Source: Kitasatospora sp. MMS16-BH015
GTDB taxonomy: Bacteria > Actinomycetota > Actinomycetes > Streptomycetales > Streptomycetaceae
Direction: 5' to 3'
DNA length: 64,000 bases
Assembly: GCF_002943525.1 (NCBI RefSeq)
Contig: NZ_CP025394.1
Location: 2,170,001 to 2,234,000, forward strand
Shown: positions 46,526 to 54,959 of the stretch, in pieces
Layout: each line of letters opens with the position of its first letter
Numbering within the stretch: the stretch's first letter is position 1
Program-made: the position numbers and the translations under genes
The notes under the pieces: generated by a model
What the model was told of the DNA's origin: nothing
Database searches by the model: none
The model's input: the letters and a program-made list of their open reading frames with translations, nothing else

Positions 46526-46800
46526 GAGACAAGCCGCGTGAGATCGACACCGAGCTCAGCAGCGACCAGGAAGCCCAGCCCGCTGAAGCCGACGGCCACG
46601 CACCACACTCCGGAGGAGTCGCGGCGGTGGTCAGGCCGAGCATCAGCGCGGTGCAGCCGTCACCGACGCGACCACGACGGGGCGCAGGCCGGCATCGGGC
46701 AGGAGCCCCTGAAGGCTGGGCAGCGCGGGGACCAGCTTGCCGGGCTGGGCGTAGCTGGAGCATCGGTGCCAGTGCGGCGAGGGAAGCCTCCACGAGCCCA
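46505..46800 (-). pseudogene. Decayed ImuA'-like (RecA-like mutasome accessory) fragment
   Basis: One frame reads SSGVWCVAVGFSGLGFLVAA, then ELGVDLTRLVSVEEPG, closely resembling the actinobacterial ImuA' pattern 'WCAVVG..LGL.AAaElGvdL.RL.lV..PG'. Upstream, in other frames, pieces such as GKLVPALPSLQGLLPDAGLR and LMLGLTTAA resemble the preceding part of the same family. At least two frameshifts are needed. The family call is tentative. Confidence 0.45.
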
Positions 46801-46873
46801 GGAGCGAACAAATGAACGAAAATGGTCACTCGCGGGGCACGGCGAAGGCCCGCCGCCCTGTGCCGGAACGCGA

Positions 46874-47031
46874 TAGTTGTCACTTGAACGAGGTAGTTGT
46901 CATCAGCCCGGTCTGGGGCGGTCCAGGAATCCGACGCCCACGAAGCACTGATCGAAGCTGTCGATCTATGCTCCGTGGCGGTGCTTCCAGCCTGGCGTCG
47001 AACGGGCGGTCGCAGACCTGCCCGTTCGACG
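46874..47031. mobile_element. Candidate left end of a Tni-type transposon remnant
   Basis: Two TAGTTGTCA repeats (46874-46882 and 46892-46900) lie 18 bp apart, reading inward as TGTCA-type terminal repeats. A hairpin with perfect 12-bp arms (46996-47007 and 47020-47031) follows, then the end of a TniQ-like gene. Multiple TGTCA boxes near both ends are a feature of Tn5053/Tn7-like elements. Exact ends are not established. Confidence 0.45.
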
Positions 47032-47076
47032 CGCGCAGTTCCCGGCCCTTGACCGTTGGGGACTTGGTGGCAGTAG

Positions 47077-48383
47077 TCAGCTGTTCCGGTCGATGCGGGA
47101 AGCGAGCGTGCGGGCGTACGCGTCGAGGCGGCTGGCAATCGGCCGCAGGTCCCAGGTGCGCTCGTGCCGCCGCTGGGAGGCGAGTCGGCGAGGGCGACCT
47201 GGAGCGAGCAGCGCCTGTCATGGGCCTGGGCACGGGCGCGGACGAGCGGGGCCCGGCGGTGGTGGCTCTGCGTGGTGTCTGCCCAGATCAGTACGGTGGC
47301 CACCTCGCGGCGCACGCCTTCGTCGAAGCGCCGGGAGCCGCGCTCGGGCATCCCAGCGGCCCTGCGGGAGGGTCCAGGTAGCGAGTGCGCGGCGCCGCCG
47401 GTGGTAGTCGACCGGATCCGGCTGCCGGTTCAGGTGGTCGGCGAGGCGCCGAAGGCCGGCTCTGACCTCGTCGGCCGCTCCGATGGCGGTGACGCGGCGG
47501 CGGGCTTCGAACAGCAGCGAGTCGCCGGTGCTCCGGGGGAGGCCGAGCAGTTCGGCGCTGTGCTGCTGCGTTGCGCCTGTGATCATCTGGATCAGGTGGA
47601 TGGGCAGGGCCTGTCGGAGTGCCGGCCAGGTGGCACAGGGAACGTCGAAATGCTGCCTCAGCCAGGTCTCGGGCAGCATCTGCGGGACGTTCCGCCAGGT
47701 GAATGCTCTCGGGCTGATGGGCGGGATGTCCACGTTTCGGACGGTGGATGCCCTGTTGTAGGTCCGCAGGCGGAGCTGGTGCCGCGCGTCTGCTTGGTGG
47801 ATCAGGTTGCGCATCGAGGGTGAGACATCGTGGGTGCGGGCGAGGGCCTTCCAGCGGTTTTGGTCGCGGCAGGTCTCGCTCAACAGGCCGCTGATCTTCT
47901 GTTCGGCGGGCCCGGTGTCGAGGGCGAGCAGGAGGTGGGCGGCGGTGAGGACCTGGGCGGCGTCGGCGGGCTGGTGCGGGAGGTGGTGGTCGTCGCGCCG
48001 GCGCGTGGTCCAGATCGCCGGGTCGTGGGCGGCCGGTGGCGGCGGCCGCAGTAGGACGGAGGCGGTGTAGAGGTCGCCGAAGTAGACCTTGGGCTCGACC
48101 GGGCGGCCCAGGCTCCGCACGGTGGCCGTGGTGCCGGTCAGCAGGGCGTGCAGGAGCCGCTGGCGGTCCAGCTGTTCGGGCCGTGTGCGGCGGACGGCGG
48201 CACCGGTGCGTCCAGCCGTCCGCCGCACACGGCCCGGGCAGCCTGCCGGTTGTCGGGCTGGGAGTTGCGGCACTGCGCGGGGTGGAAGAGGTCGCGGGCG
48301 GGGCGGGCGATGAGCTGGCTGCCGATGCGGTGGTTGATCGACTGTCCGCAGTGGCGGCTGCCGAAAACCAAGGCAACCGTCAC
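47077..48383 (-). pseudogene. tniQ: TniQ-family transposition protein, frameshifted
   Basis: The N-terminal frame has CGQSINHRIGSQLIARPARD and LFHPAQCRNS, like the TniQ zinc-ribbon region. A second frame carries most of the body (PISPRAFTWRNVPQMLPETW, LIQMITGATQQHSAELLGLP, DPVDYHRRRRALATWTLPQ), and third and fourth pieces (FDEGVRREVATVLIWADT, WDLRPIASRLDAYARTLASR) supply the end. At least three frameshifts are needed (near 48180, 47350 and 47200). A perfect 21-bp inverted repeat (48177-48197 / 48216-48236) sits at the first one. No TniA or TniB is present, so it is inactive. Confidence 0.6.
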
Positions 48384-48473
48384 TAATCAGAAAGTCACTG
48401 ACATCACATCAAATTTAAACTGACACCTGACAGCCGTACTTGACGCGTCGTCATGCGCCAATCTCATCGTGCA
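48384..48473. mobile_element. AT-rich candidate right end of the transposon, up to the repeat edge
   Basis: This 90-bp stretch is the least GC-rich in the island. Read on the minus strand it contains TGTCAGG, TGTCAGT and TGTCAGT boxes between about 48432 and 48390, mirroring the TGTCA boxes at the left end. The element edge is probably near 48425-48432. The final 40 bp up to 48473 show no feature. Confidence 0.4.
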
Positions 48474-48628
48474 GGCGCGACGAAGGTGGCGCCGAACATC
48501 GCTACCACGTGCTGCGCCCCGAGCCCGACCGTCCGCCCCCAGGAGAGCCGCTCGTCCGGCCTGACCACCGCCCCGGGCTGCGGGGAGCGCCCGTCCCCGT
48601 GCAGTTTCCACCCGAAGGCGAGCTTCAT
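48464..48628 (-). pseudogene. N-terminal remnant of uraA (second copy)
   Basis: It encodes MKLAFGWKLHGDGR through GATFVAP exactly as in the intact permease at 37119-38507, then leaves the repeat at 48474 and stops three codons later. The upstream ribosome binding site is retained, so a 54-residue membrane-inserting peptide could be made, but it lacks the transporter body. Confidence 0.9.
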
Positions 48629-48908
48629 GGCGTACCTCGTCTCTGCTCTGCTCCACGCCCGGCGCGGAAGCCCCGGCGGGCCGGCCGTCGATCGGTCGGC
48701 GCCATGATCCCCCACCGACGACGCCGGGGCGCCATCCGCCGCTCCGCTCAGCGCCCCCCGGGGCCCGGGGTCGAACCGTCCAGGCGGAGCAGGCGCTGGA
48801 CGATCCGCAGGTAGAGCGCGGTGTTGCGCACCAGGTCGTCCGCGTCGCGGGCGGTGGCCGCGCCGGTGATGCCCGCCTCGGCGGCCGCCCGGCGCCGGGC
48901 CCCCGCCG
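48474..48908. repeat. 435-bp direct repeat, copy 2 (right flank of island)
   Basis: The partner of 38353-38787. Here the HEPN gene is intact and uraA is the truncated side. The two copies in direct orientation would recombine to release a 10,121-bp circle and restore a contiguous uraA-HEPN locus. Confidence 0.95.
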
Positions 48909-49431
48909 CGTAGTAGACCGCCCACTCGGCCAGCTCCGGCGCGACCTCCGGCAGCACCTCCCAGGCGGAGCGGATCGCCCGGCGGCGCCGGGGGTTGGTC
49001 TCCGGCCGGCCCCGCACCGCGAGCACGGCCGCCGTGGTCCGCAGCGCGGCCAGGTGCGCCGTGGCGTACCGCTGCAGCGGATCCTCCACCGCCCGCGCCC
49101 GCTCCAGGGTGCCGAACGCGTGCCGCAGCAAGTCCAACGCGGCCGGCGGCGCCGAGGCCCGCAGCAGCACCGGATGCACATCGGCCCCCCGCCCGTGCCC
49201 CGCCCCCGGACCCACCCCGGGCAAGGGCTCCGGCTGAGGACGGGCCTGCGGCGGCGCCGCCCCCGGCGAGGGCGCCGGCTGTGGCTGCGGCGGCCCCTGC
49301 TGCGACTGCGCGCGCCGCGACAGGCCGACCCCGCTCCCCGGCCCGTACGACGGCTCCGCCGCGCCGCCCCACGCGGGCGGCACCGGCTGCGGTGGTACGG
49401 GCGTGCTGGTCTCGGGCCGGCTGATGGTCAT
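48748..49431 (-). CDS. HEPN-domain protein (SAV_6107-like family)
   Basis: A 227-residue protein. The first 80 residues are Pro/Gln/Gly-rich and disordered. The rest is all-helical and matches the streptomycete SAV_6107-type HEPN domain: VLLRASAPPAALDLLRHAFG, RYATAHLAALRTTAAVLA, SAWEVLPEVAPELAEWAVYY, DADDLVRNTALYLRIVQRLL. RYATAH (121-126) fits the R-x4-H RNase motif of active HEPN proteins, but whether this family cleaves RNA is not established. GGGGGAGC precedes the ATG. In the ancestral locus it lies directly upstream of uraA; the gene is probably conserved rather than part of the island. Confidence 0.85.
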   Translation of the reverse strand: MTISRPETSTPVPPQPVPPAWGGAAEPSYGPGSGVGLSRRAQSQQGPPQPQPAPSPGAAPPQARPQPEPLPGVGPGAGHGRGADVHPVLLRASAPPAALDLLRHAFGTLERARAVEDPLQRYATAHLAALRTTAAVLAVRGRPETNPRRRRAIRSAWEVLPEVAPELAEWAVYYAAGARRRAAAEAGITGAATARDADDLVRNTALYLRIVQRLLRLDGSTPGPGGR

Positions 49432-49590
49432 CTGCTCCCCCGTGGACTAAGCGGGCGGCACGGACCGGCTTGGCCCGCGTTATCCCATCGTGACTCCCCC
49501 CACTGACAGTGGGGCCCGGCCCGGGGCCCGGTACGCTCTCCCCAGCCCCTCGCTGACGGGGTTTCAGCCCATCGGGGGGAGATCGCAGAC

Positions 49591-50001
49591 ATGGACGCCA
49601 CGACGCTCTCGGCCGAGGTGGTGCCGTACCTGACGGCCGCCGCCGCGGCGTACGGCACGGCCGTGCTCGACCGGGTCGAGGAGACCGCCGCCGACGCCAC
49701 GGTGAGCCTCGGCCAGCGCCTGCTCGGCCGGCTGCTGCACCGCACGGAGAGCCGCCCCGCCGTCGAGGCCGCCGTCACCGAGCTCGCCGAGGACCCGTCG
49801 GACACCGACAGCCAGGCCGCCCTCCGGGTCGAGCTGCGCCGCCTGCTGCGCACCGACCCCGCGCTGGCCGAGGAGCTCACCGCCCTGCTCGCCCAGGCCG
49901 CCCCGAACGTCACCGTCACCGCGAGCGGCACCCGCTCGGTCGCCGCCCAGACCATCTCGGGCACCGTCAACACCGGCGACCGCGCCCGCATCCAGCGGTG
50001 A
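49591..50001 (+). CDS. Small helical protein with C-terminal amyloid-like signalling motif (Bell/BASS-type effector candidate)
   Basis: A 136-residue protein. Residues about 5-105 are predicted all-helical and amphipathic (VVPYLTAAAAAYGTAVLDRV, LGQRLLGRLLHR, LRVELRRLLRTDPALAEELT), the size and character of Bell domains. The C-terminal tail contains RSVAAQTISGTVNTGDR (115-131), a beta-prone Gly/Asn/Ser motif repeated almost exactly at the N-terminus of the NB-ARC protein encoded next on the same strand. In known bacterial amyloid-signalling pairs the NLR templates the effector through such a shared motif and the helical domain then perturbs membranes. GGGGAG precedes the ATG. Functional assignment is by architecture. 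Confidence 0.75.
   Translation: MDATTLSAEVVPYLTAAAAAYGTAVLDRVEETAADATVSLGQRLLGRLLHRTESRPAVEAAVTELAEDPSDTDSQAALRVELRRLLRTDPALAEELTALLAQAAPNVTVTASGTRSVAAQTISGTVNTGDRARIQR
49933..49983 (+). repeat. 51-bp motif repeat, effector copy
   Basis: It encodes RSVAAQTISGTVNTGDR and matches 50222-50272 at 48 of 51 bases and 15 of 17 residues. Surrounding sequence is not similar, so the motif alone is shared between the two genes. Confidence 0.9.
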
Positions 50002-50185
50002 ACCCCCGCCGCCCGGCCACCCGCCGCGCCCGCCCGGCCGCCGCACCCAGCGGCCGGAGCCACCCCGCGCCGAGACCGCCGGGCGCCCGCCCCGGCCCGC
50101 CCCACCCAGCCGCCGTCTTCACTCACCGCAGCCACCCCGGCTGTCCGTACGGCCCGGGGCCGGCCACCGCGCCCGGCGCCCGGCC

Positions 50186-53100
50186 GTGACGGAGCCGGGC
50201 AGCACCACCGCCGCCGGCCTCCGCTCGGTCGCCGCCCACACCATCTCCGGCACCGTCAGCACCGGCGACCGCCCCGACTTCCGACGGATCACCCTGCCGG
50301 AGGCGGTGCTGCGCCCACCCGCCGAGCTCCCGGCGCCGCCGGGCACGCACAACCTCCCCGCCCCCGACGGCCGCGCCTTCGCCGGCCGCGAGCAGCAGCT
50401 GGCCCGGCTGGCCGGGCTGCCGCCGGCCGGGATCGCGGTGGTCCACGGGCTCGGCGGTGTCGGCAAGTCGACATTGGCACTCCAGTACGCCCGCGCCCGG
50501 CTCGACCGGCACACCCTCACCTGGTGGCTCACCGCCGACACCCCCGACCACCTGACCACCGGGCTGGACGCGCTGACGCGCCGGCTGCACCCGGCCCTGG
50601 CCGCCGTCACCACCACCGAGGAGGGCGCGGCCTGGGCGCTCGCCTGGCTGCAGAGCCACCGCGGCTGGCTGCTCGTGCTGGACAACGTCGAGGACGAACG
50701 GGACGTCCGCGAGCTCACCGGCCTCACCACCGGCCGCCTGCTGCTCACCACCCGCCGCAGCCGGGGCCGCCTGGCCGCCACCGTCATCCACCTGGAGGTG
50801 CTCACCGAGCCCGCCGCGACGGCCGTCCTCACCGCGCTGACCGGCCCGGACGACCCCGCCGACACCCTCGCGCTGGCCCGCGAACTCGGCTGCCTGCCGC
50901 TCGCCCTGCACCAGGCCGGCTCCTACATCGCCCGGACCCGCACCGACACCGCCACCTACCTGCGGCGGCTGCGGCAGCACCCGGGCCGGATGTACGACCG
51001 CCCGGGCGACGGCCGGGACGGCGAACGGACCATCGCCCGGATCTGGAACCTCTCCCTGGCCGCCGTGGACGAGGCCGACCCGGGCGCCACCACGGTGCTC
51101 CGGGCCCTCGCCTTCCTGGCCCCCGACGACCTCCCCCGCGCCGCCCTGCTCTCGCTCTTCACCACCGAGGACCAGGAGGGCGCCGACCTCGACCTGGACG
51201 AGGCCCTGGCCACCCTCGCGGACTACGGCCTGATCACCCTCACCCGCGAGACCGTCTCCGTGCACCGCCTGCTGCAGGCGGTGCTGCGCACCACCGAGCC
51301 GGCCCCCGACCCCGGGGAGGACCCGGCCGGGCTCGCCTTCGCCTTCGGCTGCGTCAACGCGACCTTGGCGGACAGCACCCCCGGGGAGCCCGCCGCCTGG
51401 CCGCAGTGGCAGGCCCTGCTGCCCCACGTCGACGCAGTGCTGGCCCGGATCGAGCACCCGGGCCCGGGGGTGGCCGGGCTGTGCCAGGCGACCGCCCGCT
51501 ACCTGCGCGCCCAGGGGCTGCCCGCGCGGGCGCTGCCGTACGCCGAACGCGCCCTCGCCATCACCGAGGCCGCGTACGGCCCGGCCGACCCCCAGACCTC
51601 GACCCGGCTCGGCGCGCTGGCCCACACGCTGCACGAACTCGGCCGCACCACCGAGGCGCTGCCGCTCGCCGAACGCGCCGCCGCCGTCGGCGAGGCCGCC
51701 TGGGGCCCCGACCACGCCCGCACCGGCGCCGCCGTCGGCGACCTCGCCGTGATCCACTTCGCCCTCGGCGACCATCGGCGCGCGCTGGCCCTGGAGGAGC
51801 GGGCCCTGGCCATCGCCGAGGCCGCCCACGGCCCGCTGCACGAGGAGTTCGCCACCCGGCTGAGCAACATCGCCGTGGTGTACCGGGAGGCCGGCCGACT
51901 GACCGAGGCCGCCCGCTGCGCCGAGCGGGCCCTGGCCCTCTCCGAGCGGCTGCTCGCCCCGGACGACCCCATGATCGCCATCCGGCTCGGCAACCTCGGC
52001 GTGGTCTACGGCGCCCTGGGCCGCTACCCGGAGGTCCTGGAGCTGGACCGACGGGCCCTGGCCATCGCCGAGGCCGCCCACGGGCCCGACCACCCCACCC
52101 TGGTCACCCGCCACGGCAACCTGGCCACCGCGTACGTCCATCTCGACCGCCACGCGGAGGCACTGCCGCATGCCGAACGCGCCGCCGAACTCGCCCGGCG
52201 CACCCTCGGCTCCCGGCATCCGGACACCGCGCTGGCGATCGGCCGGCACGGCCTGGTACTGCTCGACCTCGGCCGCAGCGCGGAGGCACTGGAGCTGAGC
52301 CGGCTGGCGGTGGAGATCTCCGAGGCCGCGCTCGGGCCGGACCACCCGGAGACGGCCGTCCGGCTCGGCACCCTCGGCACCGTGCTGCGCCAACTCGGCC
52401 GGCCCGCCGAGGCGGTGGAGGTCGAGGAGCGGGTGCTGAGGATCGAGGAGGCGGTGTACGGCCCGGACCACCCCACCCTCTGCGCCACCCTCGGCAACCT
52501 AGCGCTCAGCTACCGGGCGGCCGGCCGCCCGGCCGAGGCACTGCCGCTCGCCCGCCGGGCCCTCACCATCGCCGAACGCAGCTGGCCGGAGGCCCACCCG
52601 AGCCTGCCGGTGCTCGGCGGCAACCTGGCCGAGGCGCTCACCGGCCTCGGCCGCCCGGCCGAGGCCGTACCGCACCTGCACCGGGCACTGGCCAGGCTGG
52701 AGCGGCTGTACGGCGACCACCCGACCACCCTCACCTACCTGCACCGGCTCGCCGAGACCCTCACCGAGGCCGAGCAGGACGAGGAGGCGCTGGCCGCCCG
52801 ACGGCGGGCCCTCGACCTGACCGAACGCCTGCACGGGCCGGACCACGTGGAGATCGCCTACGCACTCAGCGCAGTCCGGTTCTCGCTCACCGCCCTCGAC
52901 CGGCATGCCGAGGCCGTCCCCCTGGACGAACGCGCCCTCGCCGTCCTCGAACGGACCCTCGGGCCGGACCACCCGGAAAGCCTCGGCCACCTGTACGACC
53001 TGACCGAGGACCTGCTCGCCCTCGACCGCCCCGCCGAGGCGCTGCCCCCGGCCGAACGCGCCGTCGGCCTGGCCGAACGGGCCCACGGCGCGGCGGCGGC

Positions 53101-53530
53101 CGAGACCGGCGCGGCCCTCACCGCCCTCGGGTACGTGCTCTACCTGCTCGGCCGGCACGAGGAGGCGCTGCCGGTGGAGCGCCGGGCGCTGGCCGCCACC
53201 GAGGCCGCCCTCGGGCCGGACCACCCCGCCACCGGCAGCTGTCTCGGCAACCTCGGCCACGCCCTGCGCGAGCTCGGCCGCCACGCCGAGGCCCTGCCGC
53301 TGGAGCTCCGCGCGGTGGCCGTCACCGAAGCCGCCGGCGAGGCCGACCCGGAGAGCCCCGCCCTCGCCAAACGCCTCCTCAACCTGGCCCGCACCCACCT
53401 CGCCCTGGGCCACCCGACCGAGGCCGGCCCCCTGCTCCACCGGGCCGCCGCCCTGCCCGCCCACCCCGGCACCGCCGAGCAGATCACCGCGCTGCTGGCC
53501 GAGGTCAGCCCGCCCCACCAGGGCGTCTAG
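50186..53530 (+). CDS. NB-ARC / tetratricopeptide-repeat NLR-like protein with N-terminal amyloid-like motif
   Basis: A 1114-residue protein. Residues 13-29 are RSVAAHTISGTVSTGDR, the partner of the motif in the preceding gene. The NB-ARC domain follows: FAGREQQLARLAG, Walker A GLGGVGKSTLA (88-98), Walker B WLLVLDNVED (161-170), LLLTTRRS, and the GLPLA-like GCLPLALHQAGSYIA. From about 410 to 1100 there are some 16 TPRs of the 42-residue type (for example ALAITEAAYGPADPQTSTRL). No enzymatic effector domain is fused. The GTG start lacks a clear ribosome binding site, and a 184-nt non-coding gap separates it from the small gene. Sensing and nucleotide-dependent oligomerisation are expected by family. 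Confidence 0.9.
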   Translation: MTEPGSTTAAGLRSVAAHTISGTVSTGDRPDFRRITLPEAVLRPPAELPAPPGTHNLPAPDGRAFAGREQQLARLAGLPPAGIAVVHGLGGVGKSTLALQYARARLDRHTLTWWLTADTPDHLTTGLDALTRRLHPALAAVTTTEEGAAWALAWLQSHRGWLLVLDNVEDERDVRELTGLTTGRLLLTTRRSRGRLAATVIHLEVLTEPAATAVLTALTGPDDPADTLALARELGCLPLALHQAGSYIARTRTDTATYLRRLRQHPGRMYDRPGDGRDGERTIARIWNLSLAAVDEADPGATTVLRALAFLAPDDLPRAALLSLFTTEDQEGADLDLDEALATLADYGLITLTRETVSVHRLLQAVLRTTEPAPDPGEDPAGLAFAFGCVNATLADSTPGEPAAWPQWQALLPHVDAVLARIEHPGPGVAGLCQATARYLRAQGLPARALPYAERALAITEAAYGPADPQTSTRLGALAHTLHELGRTTEALPLAERAAAVGEAAWGPDHARTGAAVGDLAVIHFALGDHRRALALEERALAIAEAAHGPLHEEFATRLSNIAVVYREAGRLTEAARCAERALALSERLLAPDDPMIAIRLGNLGVVYGALGRYPEVLELDRRALAIAEAAHGPDHPTLVTRHGNLATAYVHLDRHAEALPHAERAAELARRTLGSRHPDTALAIGRHGLVLLDLGRSAEALELSRLAVEISEAALGPDHPETAVRLGTLGTVLRQLGRPAEAVEVEERVLRIEEAVYGPDHPTLCATLGNLALSYRAAGRPAEALPLARRALTIAERSWPEAHPSLPVLGGNLAEALTGLGRPAEAVPHLHRALARLERLYGDHPTTLTYLHRLAETLTEAEQDEEALAARRRALDLTERLHGPDHVEIAYALSAVRFSLTALDRHAEAVPLDERALAVLERTLGPDHPESLGHLYDLTEDLLALDRPAEALPPAERAVGLAERAHGAAAAETGAALTALGYVLYLLGRHEEALPVERRALAATEAALGPDHPATGSCLGNLGHALRELGRHAEALPLELRAVAVTEAAGEADPESPALAKRLLNLARTHLALGHPTEAGPLLHRAAALPAHPGTAEQITALLAEVSPPHQGV
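50222..50272 (+). repeat. 51-bp motif repeat, NLR copy
   Basis: It encodes RSVAAHTISGTVSTGDR near the NLR N-terminus; partner of 49933-49983. Only Q/H and N/S differ in the protein motif. Confidence 0.9.
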
Positions 53531-53541
53531 GATCGTTGCCC

Positions 53542-54951
53542 ATGGCACGGATCGTCATCATCGGCGCGGGAGTGAGCGGCCTGGCCGCCGCCGCGCGGTT
53601 CGCCATCGCCGGGCACCGGGTGACGGTCTGCGAGGCGGCCGAGGGCTACGGCGGGCAGCTCGGGCGGTACGAGCGGGACGGGTTCGCCTTCGACACCGGG
53701 GCCGCACTGCTGACCCTGCCGGCGGTCTACCGCGACCTCGCGCTCAAGACCGGCAAGGAGCCGCTGGAGCAGCTGGTCACCCTCACGCCCGTGCAGCCGG
53801 AGAGCCGGCACCTCTTCCCCGACGGCACCGACCTGGTGCTGCCGAACGCCTCCCGGGGCGGGGTGGCCCAGGCGCTGGACGCCGCCTTCGGACCCGGCTC
53901 GGGCGAGCGCTGGGGGGCCGTCACCAATCGGGCCCGGACGGTCTGGGAGGCCACCCGCCGCCCGCTGCTGGAGGAGCCGCGGCCGGCCGACCCGGCCCGG
54001 CTGGCCACCGACCCGTACCCGGCCGCCCCTCGCAAGGGGCTGGCCCGGCTGGGCCGTCCGACCCGGACGCTGGCCGAGGTGGCCGCCCGCGAGCTCGGCG
54101 GGCACCCGGGCCTGACCGCGCTGCTCCAGGAGCACGCCCTGCGGTTCGGCCTGGACCCGCGCACCGCCCCGGCCGGGGCCGCCGTGCTCGCGTACATGGA
54201 GCAGTCCTTCGGCGTCTGGTACGTCCGGGGCGGGCTGCGCTCGCTGGCCGAGGCGGTGTACCGGCGGTGCGAGCAGCGCGGGGTGGAGTTCCGGTTCGCG
54301 GCTCCCGTGACCGAGATCCTCACCGTGGACGGCCGGGCCGCCGGGGTGGTGGCCGGGGGCGAGCGGATCGCCGCCGACCGGGTGGTCTCGGCGATCGACC
54401 ACCGGGAGCTGTACGGCCGGGGCATCGCGCCCGGCCCGGCCCCGGCGGCGCCCGAGCGCCCGTACGCCTGGTACCGCTGCCTGCTCGCGCTGCGCGGCGC
54501 CCGGCCGGCGGGCACCCACGTCCGCACCGTGGTGCACGCCCGCTCCGGGCCCGAGGAGCTGGCCGCCCTCGCCGCGGGCACGGTGCCGCAGCACCCGACC
54601 GTCCAGGTGCACCGCCCCGAGGACACCACCCTGGTGCCGGACGCCGAGCACGAGGCGGTGACCCTCACCGTGACCGTCCCGGCCGGTGCCGCCCCCGCCG
54701 CCGACTACCCCGCCCACCTGCTGGCCCACCTGGCCGCCGCCGGTCTCGACCTGCGTGAACGCCTGCTCTGGCAGCACGTGCTGCCCACCACGCCGATCCC
54801 GCCGCCCTCGCTGGCCGGCGCCCCGCTCGCCCCGCCCGCCGACACCGCCCTGCCCGGCCTGCACCTGATCGGCGCCACCGCCCACCCGGGCGGCGGCCTG
54901 GCCCGGGCGGGCATGTCGGCCTCGATCCTCGCCTCGGGCGCCAGTACGTAG
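53542..54951 (+). CDS. FAD-dependent phytoene desaturase-like (CrtI family) oxidoreductase
   Basis: A 469-residue flavoprotein. The N-terminal dinucleotide motif is IVIIGAGVSGLAAAARFAIA followed by E in VTVCEAAEGYGGQLG, and FAFDTGAALLTLPAVYRDL is the CrtI-like second block. RGGLRSLAEAVYRRCEQRGV and the C-terminal GLHLIGATAHPGGGLARAGMS complete the pattern of phytoene desaturase or carotenoid isomerase relatives. No other carotenoid gene lies beside it; an isoprenyl diphosphate synthase is 4.2 kb away. Only a weak GGAT precedes the ATG. Confidence 0.85.
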   Translation: MARIVIIGAGVSGLAAAARFAIAGHRVTVCEAAEGYGGQLGRYERDGFAFDTGAALLTLPAVYRDLALKTGKEPLEQLVTLTPVQPESRHLFPDGTDLVLPNASRGGVAQALDAAFGPGSGERWGAVTNRARTVWEATRRPLLEEPRPADPARLATDPYPAAPRKGLARLGRPTRTLAEVAARELGGHPGLTALLQEHALRFGLDPRTAPAGAAVLAYMEQSFGVWYVRGGLRSLAEAVYRRCEQRGVEFRFAAPVTEILTVDGRAAGVVAGGERIAADRVVSAIDHRELYGRGIAPGPAPAAPERPYAWYRCLLALRGARPAGTHVRTVVHARSGPEELAALAAGTVPQHPTVQVHRPEDTTLVPDAEHEAVTLTVTVPAGAAPAADYPAHLLAHLAAAGLDLRERLLWQHVLPTTPIPPPSLAGAPLAPPADTALPGLHLIGATAHPGGGLARAGMSASILASGAST

Positions 54952-54959
54952 GTCGGCCT

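Noticed and set aside
38353-48908. Flanking repeats as terminal repeats or target duplications of a transposon
   Set aside because: They are direct, 435 bp long and made of chromosomal uraA/HEPN coding sequence, far beyond any target duplication, and no transposase borders them.
49591-50001. Antitoxin role for the small gene upstream of the NB-ARC protein
   Set aside because: There is no DNA-binding or antitoxin-like feature, and the shared C-terminal motif fits an effector partner better.
49933-50272. The two 51-bp motif copies as a simple DNA repeat or recombination site
   Set aside because: Both copies are in frame, most changes are at wobble positions or conservative, and the placement at C-terminus then N-terminus of adjacent genes points to a protein motif.
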